NCBI GenBank assembly: GCA_018985235.1
Contig: JADGIG010000145.1
Span: 1-15,710 of the forward strand
Length of the DNA: 15,710 nt
Reading direction: 5' to 3'
From: Sanchytrium tribonematis
Lineage: Eukaryota; Sanchytriomycota; Sanchytriomycetes; Sanchytriales; Sanchytriaceae
The notes beneath the pieces are model-generated. The model ran no database searches. It was given only the letters and a program-made list of their open reading frames with translations, and was not told the origin of the DNA. A program made the translations under genes and the position numbers. The stretch's first letter is position 1; every line of letters begins with the position of its first letter. This document shows positions 1 to 8,078 of this stretch, piece after piece.

Positions 1-795
1 CAACACCCCATAGACTCATCTATGGCATACTCATCGCCTAAATTGATGTGCTTTTGAAAATTAAGATTTACATTTTTTAAATACCAATTCAATTCTAGGG
101 AATGATGATGACCAGGATACTCATAACTCATATACTTGTAGGGATCCACTTTATTTAATAGTGTTGGTATTGTAAAATTCCTTTTAATCTCCTTCCATCT
201 TTCATATTTCAAAATGCCTTGGAACGGTGGTGGCGTTATTCCACACTTGTTGTGAAAGAATGGCTTCCGATCTTTTGATTCCCAACTACATGAATACTTG
301 CATACCTAAAAAACTCTCCATTTCTTCAAGTGACACACCAGAATATGCAAAATCCACAATTCCACCTGAAGACAATAAAGAGATTGCAGAAGCATGAGCT
401 TGATTAAGAATGGACGTATTACATGCTCTATATAAATCTTGAATCATTTCTGAAGTCATAAATAACTTGAAGAAACTATATGGTGTTGATTCCTCATTTA
501 ATGTTTTTGGAAATTTACCACTTGCTTGTCTAAAGTTCATTGTATATGCCTCGTAATCTTCGTGAGAATATGTATTAAAAAAGGGAACCTGTGAATTATT
601 TACACTCACTCTAGGTGCATTTCCGGGTACATTAGTGTTGTTTAAATTGTCTGTATCAAAATCTTCTTCCCCTCCTCCCAAATACAGACTACCTTCACTC
701 TCTGCTTCACTAGATGTGCAGGAACCTAATTCTGATCCATAATACTCATCTTCATTGTAATTTACGGTATTTTGGTTTCGTGTCACTCGACTCAT
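1..795 (-). pseudogene. piggyBac-like transposase (DDE_Tnp_1_7), N-terminal part, frameshifted, cut by window edge
   Basis: This is the start of a piggyBac-family transposase, the enzyme that cuts and pastes TTAA-targeted DNA elements. The frame opens at the ATG at 793-795 and begins with an acidic, low-complexity stretch rich in Glu, Ser and Asn, normal for piggyBac N-termini. It then enters the family core (TPYSFFKLF, then SEMIQDLYRACN), the segment that precedes the catalytic domain. The frame stops at 286. The homologous reading continues in another frame from about 284 down to the window edge and reaches IDESMG, the usual context of the first catalytic Asp (codon 18-20). At least one frameshift therefore separates the two halves. 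The open frame can be extended upstream to 843, but those 16 codons run antisense to gypsy coding sequence, so I prefer the ATG at 795. No TIR or TTAA is visible at this end. The other catalytic Asp residues lie outside the window. The family call is from motifs and is fairly safe. Confidence 0.8.
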
Positions 796-796
796 T

Positions 797-1680
797 TTTG
801 TGCCAAATGAGGTGAAGCCCCATGTCTCAAACAAATACGTCACCGGTGACTTGAATCTTCCTCAGATCTAAGCCATATAATACCAAAGGCAATGGAATCA
901 TTTGGAAGAAAGCTTATTCAGGAACTGCGAGTTGAAGATACTATTTATAAGCTTGATCATGCGGAGTAGGTCTCTTCCGCTTTCTTTGTTTGGAAGTCTG
1001 CTGACAAGGTGCGTTTGGTGGTTGATGTTAAAGAACTAAACCAGTGGATATTCAGACAAAATGTATATCTTTCTACAATAGACGGAAAGAATACAGTCTT
1101 TATTTAAAAAAATCTTACTGGAGAATTTCATCAACTCTTGCTTGATAAAATATTTTCAATTTATACAGCATTCGTACTCTTTTGGGGAGTATACGCCTAT
1201 AAAAAGATGCCGATGGTCTTTGTTCCTCTCCTGAGGGCTTCCAGGATTATTTGTATACCATATTGGGGCATCTCGAATACTTGCTGATCTATTTTGATGA
1301 CTTGTTGATTGTCGCAGATTTTTTCTCCCAAGCTCTGGATTATCTCGAGCAAGCACTTGCAATTCTAGCAGATAATTATGTGAGAATCAATCTTGATAAA
1401 TCATTCTTTTTGAGATACTCTGTTCCATACTTGGGTTTCCAGTTGTCCCCAAGCGGTATATCATCCAAAAAGAATAAATTTGATGCTCTATTGGCTTTGC
1501 CTCCTCCTCAAAACAAAAGTGACCTCTGTCGTCAATTGGGATGTCTTTCCTTCAATCGTCGGCTAATCCCTCAGCTGTCTACGATGACTGCACCTTTAAC
1601 TGAATACTAAAGATGCTAAATTCCAATTAACCGCTAAACACTTAAAAACACTCAAATATATTTTATTATTGGTCAACGAG
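797..1680 (+). pseudogene. Ty3/gypsy reverse transcriptase remnant
   Basis: Reverse transcriptase domain of an LTR retrotransposon, broken by a stop and frameshifts. From about 865 one frame gives the region before the fingers, then a TAG at 967, then the fingers motif VRLVVDVKELNQ (about 1009-1044), matching the family pattern R-x3-D-x3-LN. That frame ends at a TAA at 1105. The palm region PDGLCSSPEGFQ-like sequence and the active site YFDD (1290-1301) lie in another frame that stays open to 1610. This frame continues through the thumb with YLGFQLSPSGI and ends with TAPLTEY, where the RNase H connection normally begins. A further shift gives a DAKFQLTAKHLK-like stretch to about 1680. Order and spacing match Ty3/gypsy pol and not LINE or copia. 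Protease, integrase and LTRs are not recognisable nearby. The left boundary coincides with the start of the opposing piggyBac frame. Confidence 0.85.
839..850. repeat. 12-bp perfect palindrome
   Basis: GTCACCGGTGAC reads the same on both strands. It lies about 45 bp inside the gypsy coding sequence next to the head-to-head junction with the piggyBac frame. The translation VTGD through it fits gypsy pol, so it may simply be coding sequence. No TTAA target duplication is nearby. Confidence 0.6.
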
Positions 1681-1764
1681 CGCTGTTGGTTTACCAGAAC
1701 TACCAAAGAGAATTCACAATCAATTTCAGTTTGACGACAATAATATCCCTCAACCTGTATATGA

Positions 1765-2076
1765 TTTTCATCCAGAAATGCATCATGGGTCAAATCTAAT
1801 AGCAAAGTACCAGATAGAGGACCACTGATTTACGGCAATATATTAGCTGATTTCGCAGCGTTACTATATACAAATCCAGTACGACCAGCAATGCAAATGA
1901 ATAGACACGCATTACAGGCACAATCTACGAAGCATGAATATGAAATTCGCATATCATACTTATTTAAAACGGCAAAGGTTTTCCACAAAGTACCAGATGA
2001 AATATCATGGAGGCAAGTAATCACATCGTATAATGGAGAAGTACGGGTACATAATATACAGGCATATCAGTAAATT
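1765..2076 (+). CDS. unrecognised open frame, probably a retroelement fragment
   Basis: About 103 codons are open from after the TGA at 1762 to the TAA at 2074; the first in-frame ATG is at 1891. The product is basic with many Gln and Asn, with phrases such as RGPLIYGNILADF and KVFHKVPDEISWRQV. I recognise no domain. It lies directly after the decayed gypsy RT/RNase H junction but I see no RNase H signature (no TDAS, no AEL). It could be a divergent retroelement segment, an old host exon, or chance. Amino-acid composition looks more coding-like than the flanking AT-rich DNA, which is the only support. Confidence 0.3.
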
Positions 2077-3067
2077 AAATTAGTAGAAAAAAACGATGTA
2101 TCTGCGTGTATGTTCACAAGTTAGGAGGATTTATTTGTATGTTTTGCCTAAACGTCAGGCTGCCAAACAGTGTATGGATAATGTCTTGTCTACGAAACGT
2201 GGTGAGCACTTGAAAAAGTTTTTGTTGAGTAATTTGAAATTTTATCATTATCGATTTTACTTTTTTAAGAATGTAGATTGGCAATCTATTTATTAAATAC
2301 CGTAGGAATACGCCCGCTAGTCGGGCAACCTAATCAAAATTCCTCTGTCTTCGCTGAACAAACAAAAATAAACCAAAGAATCAGTTCAAAAAGTTCGATT
2401 GTGATATTTTTCAAGATAAAACTATCAATATTATCAGGAATAGGAGTTTTTAAGGATTTCGAGTCAAATTGTCCTGTAAAATGAATATCCAGTGTCATTT
2501 AAGTTTGGATAAATAGAATTTTTGGACAGCTCGTAAAGCGGTATAAATGAGATTTTGGAGTTGTTGGAAGGAATCAAAGGATACAATTAGGATAGAAGTA
2601 CTTTTTAAATAAAATGTACTAAGCCGGTTCATAAATCTGCCATGAAATTTATCATTTATTTGAATTAAGTAAGTCAACCCGTTCAAGTGAAAAATTGCTT
2701 TGAACATGCTTCAGCCATTCCGAATTACTTATGAAATATTTTTAAAAAAAATTCCAAATTCCTTATCTTTTATAAATTCAATTAAAGCATGCAATATTGG
2801 AATAACTATATCATATTCACAAATAAATTCGACCAAATTAACTCCATAGACATCGAAATAGTAATAAACTTATAATTTTTATACCAGAAGTTTGTTCAAT
2901 TTTAGAGAATTATCACAAAAATCGATCACAGGAGAAGTTATATTAGTTACAAAAAATCGACACAGTCCTGAGTGTGACATTAATTGCAGAAATATTTTGG
3001 GACAAATAAAATTTGGAATGAAATTTTAAATAATGTTTTTGCCAGACCTTTGTCTAGTTTTTGGCTG
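2077..3067. other. AT-rich stretch without recognisable genes
   Basis: Only short chance-like open frames occur, the longest about 70 codons, at 2096-2296 and 2278-2484 on plus and 2495-2707 on minus. Their products are rich in Phe, Tyr, Lys and Leu with no motif. A small GC-rich inverted repeat (CCCG-CTAG-T-CGGG) lies near 2311-2323. No tRNA fold was found around it. From 2700 on the DNA is very AT-rich with A and T runs. Confidence 0.6.
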
Positions 3068-3069
3068 TA

Positions 3070-3093
3070 CATTTGTTAACCCCGTTTGTCCCA
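3070..3093 (+). repeat. left terminal inverted repeat of the Tc1-like element
   Basis: Matches the reverse complement of 3688-3711 at 22 of 24 positions; the shared core is TTGTTAACCCCGTTTGT. Similarity continues less exactly for about 15 further bases (a CAAATT-like block in both). Confidence 0.92.
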
Positions 3094-3121
3094 TTCAAAT
3101 TGATTTGAACAGATGATAATA

Positions 3122-3137
3122 AACTAACTAACTAACT
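3122..3137 (+). repeat. AACT microsatellite, four units
   Basis: Four exact copies of AACT lie just inside the left TIR, at the edge of the transposase remnant, and may mark the deletion scar. Confidence 0.85.
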
Positions 3138-3661
3138 ATAATCAGAATGAAAGACTTGGAATTGAAGTGAGAGGACATTGCTTATTTGGGGATATGGATG
3201 ATTTTTATACACAAAAAATGATTTATCCGAATATTCAAGCAGACGGAATTTTTGTGTCATTTTGGGGTTGTTTTTCGTATTTTGGTTTTGTTCCAATTGT
3301 GATCTTGGAAGGTCGTGTAGACACCGTACACTACTGCCATATTTTAGAAAATCATTTGTTACCTGAGGTGGATGGAATTCAGCCATTGTTTATGCAAGAC
3401 GGAGCAATATTCCACACATCTCAATTTACAAAGTCATTTTTGAGGTCGAAATATATTGAATTATATCCATATCATTGCCCCCAGAGTCCAGATATGAACT
3501 CTATTGATTGAATTCGGGGTATTTTAAGCAAAAGTTGCCGTATTTAAAACCCTTCCCAAAAGATAAAGAAGAATTATGATTACCACCATAAGTTAGTGGC
3601 AAGTATGCCCGATAGAATAAGAGAGATACACAGAAGAGATAGGCAGTGGATTAAGTACTAA
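3128..3661 (+). pseudogene. Tc1-like transposase (DDE_3), C-terminal half
   Basis: The reading frame covers the catalytic half of a Tc1-family transposase. In order it shows the WGCFSYFG strand, the LENHLLPE stretch, MQDGAIFHTS (second catalytic Asp), PQSPDMNSID (third acidic position, Asp here) and, after a damaged segment, the C-terminal SMPDRIREIH...KY with a TAA at 3659-3661. A TGA at 3512 follows the third acidic residue, and the segment to about 3590 has compensating frameshifts before the original frame resumes. Between the second and third acidic residues I count 35 residues. Most Tc1 enzymes have Glu in a PIE context where this copy has SID, which may be a family trait or a mutation. 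The helix-turn-helix and the first catalytic Asp are missing. It cannot be active. Confidence 0.88.
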
Positions 3662-3687
3662 TAAACATTATTGACTTCAAATTGGGG

Positions 3688-3711
3688 TGGTACAAACGGG
3701 GTTAACAATTG
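3688..3711 (-). repeat. right terminal inverted repeat of the Tc1-like element
   Basis: Inverted partner of 3070-3093 with two mismatches, followed directly by the TA at 3712-3713. Confidence 0.92.
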
Positions 3712-3965
3712 TAAATGATTTGCATTTACACTTTTTGTGTCACTTTTGTTTGTATTCTTTGTAATACCAAATTTAAAACAAAGTAGTTAGAACCTCCAAT
3801 ATTTCAGTTGTATGAAATGGCAATCTTGGGAAGTGCAAAAGTGGTGCTGCCGTTTACAGTGACTAGTTGATATATAGAACTTCCACAATCTATTATTACG
3901 TAAATCAATTGAACTATGAGTTTAAACAGTTGATTGAATTTCTTCGGAAAAAAATTTAGACTTTT

Positions 3966-4399
3966 ATGAAATTAAAATTAAAGGATAAAATGAAGCTTCT
4001 CATCAATGAATTGCTGCAAAATTGGAAATTCATGCTATGCAGAACGAGGAAACAGAATGACCAATCCAATTTTGAGCAAGTATTAAACGATTTTTGGCCT
4101 ATCAAGATGGAAATTGGAGAATCTGTTGGGGAATTTGGAAAAAGATTACAGAAATTGTCCGAGGTTTTTGTGTTGATCAGAGGACTCTTGTGAGGCAGTT
4201 TGATTGTCATTGAGATTTCTTTTTCGTGAAAAACGAGTGCAATGACAAATCAAAAATTAGAGATGCACTTCAAAGTGCTGCGACTGTCGAACAAAATTGG
4301 GGTGGAAAAGAAAAATGCACCAATCAATTTACTACTTCTAGTGCAAAGTGTTCTAAATGCAATGGTGAGCTTCAGGGACGATGTGTTTATAAATATTGA
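3966..4399 (+). pseudogene. retrotransposon gag remnant with degenerate zinc knuckle
   Basis: A Lys-rich frame (3966-4193) contains ESVGEFGKRLQKLSEVF, resembling the conserved gag segment of Ty3/gypsy elements (SV-x2-F-x-x-R-L-x-x-L). After a frameshift and a TGA at 4211 a second frame gives RDALQSAATVEQ, like the helix before the nucleocapsid. Then comes CSKCNGELQGRC (4349-4384), a Cys-x2-Cys-x7-Cys remnant of a CCHC knuckle whose His is lost. The protease-like motif at 4441 lies in the expected place downstream. The call rests on order and weak motifs. Confidence 0.5.
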
Positions 4400-4437
4400 A
4401 GAATATTTATTGAAGCACTAAATGTTTGTGAGTGTCT

Positions 4438-4500
4438 TATATTGTTGATACGTGAGCTGCTATAAGTGTTTTGAGGCGAGCTACTTTGATAAATTAGGAG
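4438..4500 (+). pseudogene. retroviral-type aspartic protease active-site remnant
   Basis: The frame reads IVDT, then a TGA at 4453-4455, then AAISVL. This is the Asp-Thr-Gly-Ala active-site loop of retropepsin-type proteases with the Gly codon turned into a stop, as GGA to TGA would do. It lies about 100 bp after the gag remnant on the same strand, the usual gag-PR order. The rest of the protease is too decayed to follow. Confidence 0.45.
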
Positions 4501-5475
4501 TAGACTTATTAGAATATGATAAAATGTATCAGTAGTTCATTCAAACATTAAAGTACTGGGTATGCAGAAACTGAGCGTGTCTCAGCAGGATTTATGTTGT
4601 TTTGAAAGAGGTTTTCCCTAAAGTACCCAAGGTTGAGAAGGGACTGGCTGGCAAATTAGGTACCCAGTAGTAAGAAAACTTCAATTGAACAGATGATGCT
4701 AAAGTGGCATTGCGCGCTATCGCTTTTGATCTATTCTATGATGCTATAATACACGGAATATATGGTTCACTGCACCAGAATGGTCAATAAATAGCAAGTG
4801 TTCAAAAATAGAGAGTTCCTGAAACTCTTTTGAGAATTTTTTTGTGTGCAGGGTGTATCAGCAGATGTACCAAATGGGTCAGAAGAGGTTTATGATCCCA
4901 ATTTGAGATGTATTTGCTTGATTGATTTAAAACTTGACACTTTGAATTTGAGTGATATAGGCTTCAAATATATCCACAACACGTAATTGGGATTTGGAAT
5001 CAATGAATTTAGTTTTGCAAGCAAAAAGACGCAAAAATGTATCACAAAATTATAATCGGAAAAGCCTATATTGATTTATTAACACAACACGTTTTTGATA
5101 ATTATCATTAGTTTTTATGGCTGCATTTTAAGTCACTTACAAGTTGGTACAGGCTGTCGTAATTGCAATTTGAGTCAACCTTCAGTAAGTATCCAACTTA
5201 TCTGCTAAACAAAGTTCAATCCACCTGTTCCACAATCTAATCTTAAATCAGTTGTAAGATGGTCTGCTTACATTGATGTACCAAAAAATATCAAAATGTT
5301 TGAAATGATATTTATTATTTTAAAACGCGACTATATTTCTGTGTTCACTTTAAAAAGAAACGCGAAATTTGAGGCTGTTTGGAGGAAATTATGATGTTTT
5401 TTCACAGAATTTTACTTCATTCGTTTGTTATTTGATGGAATTCACTTGGAATAAAATGTGTTAATTCCATATATC
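4501..5475. other. decayed sequence, possible continuation of the gypsy pol
   Basis: No continuous frame. On plus, 5260-5391 reads SAYIDVPKNIKMFEMIFIILK, which could be a mutated reverse transcriptase Y-x-D-D box (YIDV, 5269-5280) with the helix after it, at a plausible distance from the protease remnant. Nothing else supports this firmly. The rest is AT-rich and full of stops in all frames. Confidence 0.3.
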
Positions 5476-6005
5476 TCGTGTTATCTGAACATTTTTACTG
5501 TGTAGCTGGTGTTATTTTATGCAAATCCATAAAGAAGCTTTTCATTGAGCCGTTTTTTAAGAAAGTATAAGCATCACGTTCAGGTATGTCTACCTGTAAT
5601 AGTCCTTCAACTGCCATTGTATCAAAAAAACGTTCCTTTGTTGTTATCACCAAAAAGTAAATACTTTTTGAGACAAGTGCGGTTTAATTAGCTTCTCAAA
5701 CCATTCTCAAGAGAACATCAATACTCTGCATTTTAACCAGTATGTGATATAGAGAACCGAATACAGTCAGATCGCCAATTTTTTTTAAAGGTTTCGAAAA
5801 GACGCCCCTAGGCTGTATTGTCTTCATTTTGGTATATTTAATTTGACGGAAATGGGAAAATATTAGCCACTTTACACTCCGAACAAAAGATAAGATTAAA
5901 ATTTTCAATCTCACACAAATTTTGCACATTCTGCATATTTAGCATAATTCCATTCACGTTCCAGACAATTAAACGTAAACACTGCTCTACCTTTTTTTAG
6001 GGTCA
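5476..6005 (-). pseudogene. APE-type LINE endonuclease domain remnant
   Basis: Read on minus, four landmarks of the apurinic-like endonuclease of non-LTR retrotransposons appear in the right order, spread over several frames. They are WNVNG (5949-5963, catalytic Asn loop), FCSECK (Glu codon 5877-5879, the catalytic Glu position usually in an E-T/C context) and FGDNN (Asp codon 5646-5648, the GDxN motif). The last is DAYTFLKNGSMKSFFMD (ending at 5525), the YTF...SxxD segment. A possible SDN (5483 region) stands where SDH is expected. A and T runs at about 5627-5660 and 5780 are the likely frameshift sites. This enzyme nicks target DNA for target-primed reverse transcription. No matching RT is seen on minus below 5476. 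It is not the 5' end of the RNase H LINE at 10.5-11.3 kb, because the order would be reversed. Confidence 0.6.
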
Positions 6006-6273
6006 ATTTTAAAAAATAGCTGATTTTCGAGCTTCGGCAAGATCTCATTTCCCCAGTCCGATAGTTGTCCTTGGTAATAAAATCTAACAATTTGGATTAT
6101 CACGTACTGCAAATTCTATACCCGAATCCTAGATGATATGTAAATTATCTTGAACTTGAAAATTGAAATAAAAAGTGAAAAGCTTTAAATTGATCTGTTT
6201 ATAAATGAATCAATTTTGGAGACAGCTTTGAAAATCATTTCAAACAGGCAAAGCCTTTTTTAAGGTTTATATA
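6006..6273. other. no recognisable feature
   Basis: AT-rich DNA with stops in all frames. It includes a poly-T stretch at 5992-5997 and nothing that resembles a gene or repeat. Confidence 0.6.
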
Positions 6274-6774
6274 GGATCCGAATGCTCTAAAGAGATGGTC
6301 TATTTTCATATTGTTGAGAAAAACACCAGTCAGTAAGTTAGTGTCATGTAAACATGTAAAGCATCCATTATGCTTCATGAGGCCTTTTAGGCATATTGGA
6401 TTGAGCCAAATGGGTATTTTGAAAAATTCGGGTTTAATTATTATTTCCAGCAGAGCATGGGATAAACAATTGGCACTACCACGACAAATGCAATTGTTTA
6501 AGAAATGGTATATCTAGTTCACCGTATACAAAATGAAATAATTTAATTACCAAATGACCCAAATGTCATGGAAGAATGGTTCCAAAATCTTTCCCTTTCT
6601 TATTTTGTCTTGGAAAATTCTGGGTGCAGTATTTAACCGCATATTTTGACTAAATATGACAAGAGACAAGTGGCGTATCTCCCATATGAGAAAGGGCAAT
6701 TTAAAAATCACAAAGCAACAACAAAGTCTTGTACGTTGAAATTGATAAAAAGACTACTTTGCTTCTCGATATGA
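6274..6774 (+). pseudogene. stop-interrupted frame, possible BED-finger/hAT transposase remnant
   Basis: A single plus frame keeps a coding-like composition for 500 bp despite about seven stop codons. It starts with KEMVYFHIVEKN and a TCKA motif, continues to GTTTTNAIV and YLVHRIQ, and then EEWFQNLSLSYFVLEN. These pieces resemble, in order, the W-x-YF and Cys parts of a BED zinc finger, its (T/N)-x-H end, and the LPF-x-x-VEN segment after the finger in hAT transposases. The aromatic Trp and a second Cys are not clearly present. I could be seeing a chance likeness. No TIR or 8-bp duplication was found. Confidence 0.3.
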
Positions 6775-6877
6775 ATATTTACTTTCCAAACTTAGAAAAC
6801 CGAAGAAGGGTGTAAAAAGATTTAGTTTTTATGTTGAACTAATCAAAAATCCCGCCTCTTTTATTTCCTGAAAACTA

Positions 6878-6898
6878 AAGTCTTCACCAGCTCAACTC
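6878..6898 (+). repeat. left TIR of the pogo-like element
   Basis: AAGTCTTCACCAGCTCAACT plus C; 18 of 21 positions match the reverse complement of 8056-8076. The bases after it (6891-6915) form an imperfect palindrome, CTCAA...CCCCC/GGGGGG...TTGAG. Confidence 0.88.
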
Positions 6899-6942
6899 CC
6901 CCGGGGGGACTTGAGTGAGTAATTAAGACAGTATGCTCAGCT

Positions 6943-6952
6943 TCCCCCCCCC
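6943..6952 (+). repeat. poly-C run inside the pogo-like element
   Basis: About ten consecutive C residues between the left TIR and the transposase stop codon, unusual in such AT-rich DNA. Confidence 0.8.
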
Positions 6953-6995
6953 CATACTTTTAAAATGTCAATAAATAACTACTTAATTCATATAT

Positions 6996-8018
6996 TTATT
7001 CATTTTCACCAGTTAAATCAATGGTTTCTTGTGCTTCAAATCGAGGATTATTTACATCAGAAATTTCCTCATCTTCATCAAATGCAATTTCAAACTCTTC
7101 GGCAGTCATTGAGTATGTTGTTCCATTTAATTATGCATTTACAACATTAGACCAAACTGGAAAGCGCTCAAATGATGTAATAAATTGTGAACCTAAGTAA
7201 AACTACCTAAGTCACTTACTTTTGCCATATGTAATTAATTCCTCAACATTTTCAATCAAATAACATTTTAAAGTTTTTTCGATAATCTCACGAGTCACTT
7301 TTGCCCATTCACAGACAATCCAGTCTCTTAATTTTACAATTCCTGGTTTTTAGAAGACTTCTGGCTAGTTTGGGTTTGCTTGAAATTCATCAACTTGTTC
7401 ATCATAGAAGTCTAAAATTGATTTTCGAATTCCAGCTTTAAAACTCCTAATCAAACCAACATCTGCCAGTTGACAATAACCTGTTGTACCTGCTGGAACT
7501 TTAATAAATTTAATATTCTTATTCTGGAAGTATGATTCAATTTTGGATCCAGTATGAGCGCTTGCTTGATCCAAACTAACAATCCATTTCCAAACGGAAA
7601 TACATGATCCATGTATTTCTTTAATAATTCTTGAGTAACCCAACCTTTTTTCGTATAACCGACAATCTTGTTTGTTTGGATTGTGTTAAACTTTGGAGCT
7701 AAATTTGTTGGATGTACAATTAATGGAATAATTTTTTCATGATTTTTTCTCACTGCACACATTTTTGTAACACTTAGTTTTTCACTAAAACCAGCAAATT
7801 TCATACCCAATTGATACCATTTTACGACTGTTTCTACCTCGGTATGTAAATATTTTATCAGCATTTTTTCTCCAATCTCTAATTGTTTTTGGATCAACTT
7901 TGTTATCTTTTGCAAGCTTTTTAATACTAATTGAACCTTGTACTAATTGTAATAAAGCTTTACGTTTATGTTTGATCATTAAAGATTGTAATTTACGTGG
8001 ATGATTTCCATTTGTCAT
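6996..8018 (-). pseudogene. pogo/jerky-type transposase (HTH plus DDE_1), frameshifted
   Basis: The N-terminal frame (8018-7785) starts MTNGNHPRK and carries a homeodomain-like helix-turn-helix (KKLAKDNKVDPKTIRDWRK), the DNA-binding part. A shift leads to the catalytic frame (about 7870-7580) with VTKMCAVRKNHEKIIPLIVHP and KKGWVTQELLKKYM, typical DDE_1 strands. Another shift gives SLDQASAHT (catalytic Asp, codon 7569-7571), then VPAGTTGYCQLADVGLIRSFK (third Asp, codon 7461-7463, 35 residues on). The C-terminal part, LRDWIVCEWAKVT, is in a third frame. It is followed by a possible 27-nt intron (7193-7219), a TAA, and an acidic tail ending with a stop at 6996-6998. The first catalytic Asp is not clear and the HTH-to-catalytic linker looks shortened. 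Nearest families are pogo, Tigger and jerky. Confidence 0.85.
7193..7219 (-). other. candidate 27-nt spliceosomal intron in the transposase
   Basis: On minus this begins GTAAGT and ends TTTTACTTAG. It contains in-frame TGA and TAG, and removing it joins two coding-like stretches in the same frame (GKS to SQFITSFE). Because 27 is a multiple of three, two ordinary stop mutations could give the same picture. Confidence 0.35.
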
Positions 8019-8055
8019 TTTTAAAATTTGATGTTTGGCCCAACTCTCCTGGGAA

Positions 8056-8076
8056 GAGTTGAGCTGCCAAAGACTT
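8056..8076 (-). repeat. right TIR of the pogo-like element
   Basis: Inverted partner of 6878-6898, followed by TA. Its inner side overlaps a palindrome with 7-bp arms, CAACTCT...AGAGTTG (8041-8061). Confidence 0.88.
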
Positions 8077-8078
8077 TA

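Larger units (their letters stand above)
3070..3711 (+). mobile_element. Tc1/mariner-like element, internally deleted, with TIRs and TA target duplication
   Basis: A 642-bp unit bounded by matching inverted repeats (3070-3093 and 3688-3711) and flanked by TA at 3068-3069 and at 3712-3713, the target dinucleotide of the Tc1/mariner superfamily. It contains the 3' half of a transposase ending 27 bp before the right repeat. Complete members are usually well over 1.2 kb, so the 5' half with the DNA-binding domain has been lost. A short AACT microsatellite sits where the missing part should be. It is a non-autonomous, decayed copy. Confidence 0.9.
6878..8076 (-). mobile_element. pogo-like (DDE_1) DNA transposon, 1,199 bp, with TIRs and TA target duplication
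   Basis: The unit is bounded by inverted repeats and by TA at 6876-6877 and 8077-8078, as for the Tc1/mariner/pogo superfamily. The transposase is encoded on minus (8018 to 6996), 58 bp from one end and about 118 bp from the other, so the element spans both ends. The coding region is damaged by frameshifts and stops, and the central linker appears short. It was probably autonomous once. Confidence 0.88.

Noticed and set aside
2305-2340. tRNA or structured RNA around CCCGCTAGTCGGG
   Set aside because: Only a short GC-rich inverted repeat; no cloverleaf, A box or B box could be fitted.
2990-3010. GGGACAAA as another Tc1 TIR end outside the element
   Set aside because: Only eight bases match the TIR interior and there is no TA-flanked end or partner.
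3512-4455. UGA as a sense codon (TGA interrupts the Tc1-like, protease-like and 9-kb frames)
   Set aside because: The intact genes on the right contain no in-frame TGA and use TGG for Trp. TGA also replaces different residues in the remnants (Gly in one, other residues elsewhere), so ordinary decay explains it.
5696-5929. Retroviral-type integrase on minus
   Set aside because: The Cys-rich run CKICVR first suggested an integrase zinc finger, but adjacent frames give the LINE endonuclease motifs WNVNG, SEC and GDNN in order, which explains the region better.
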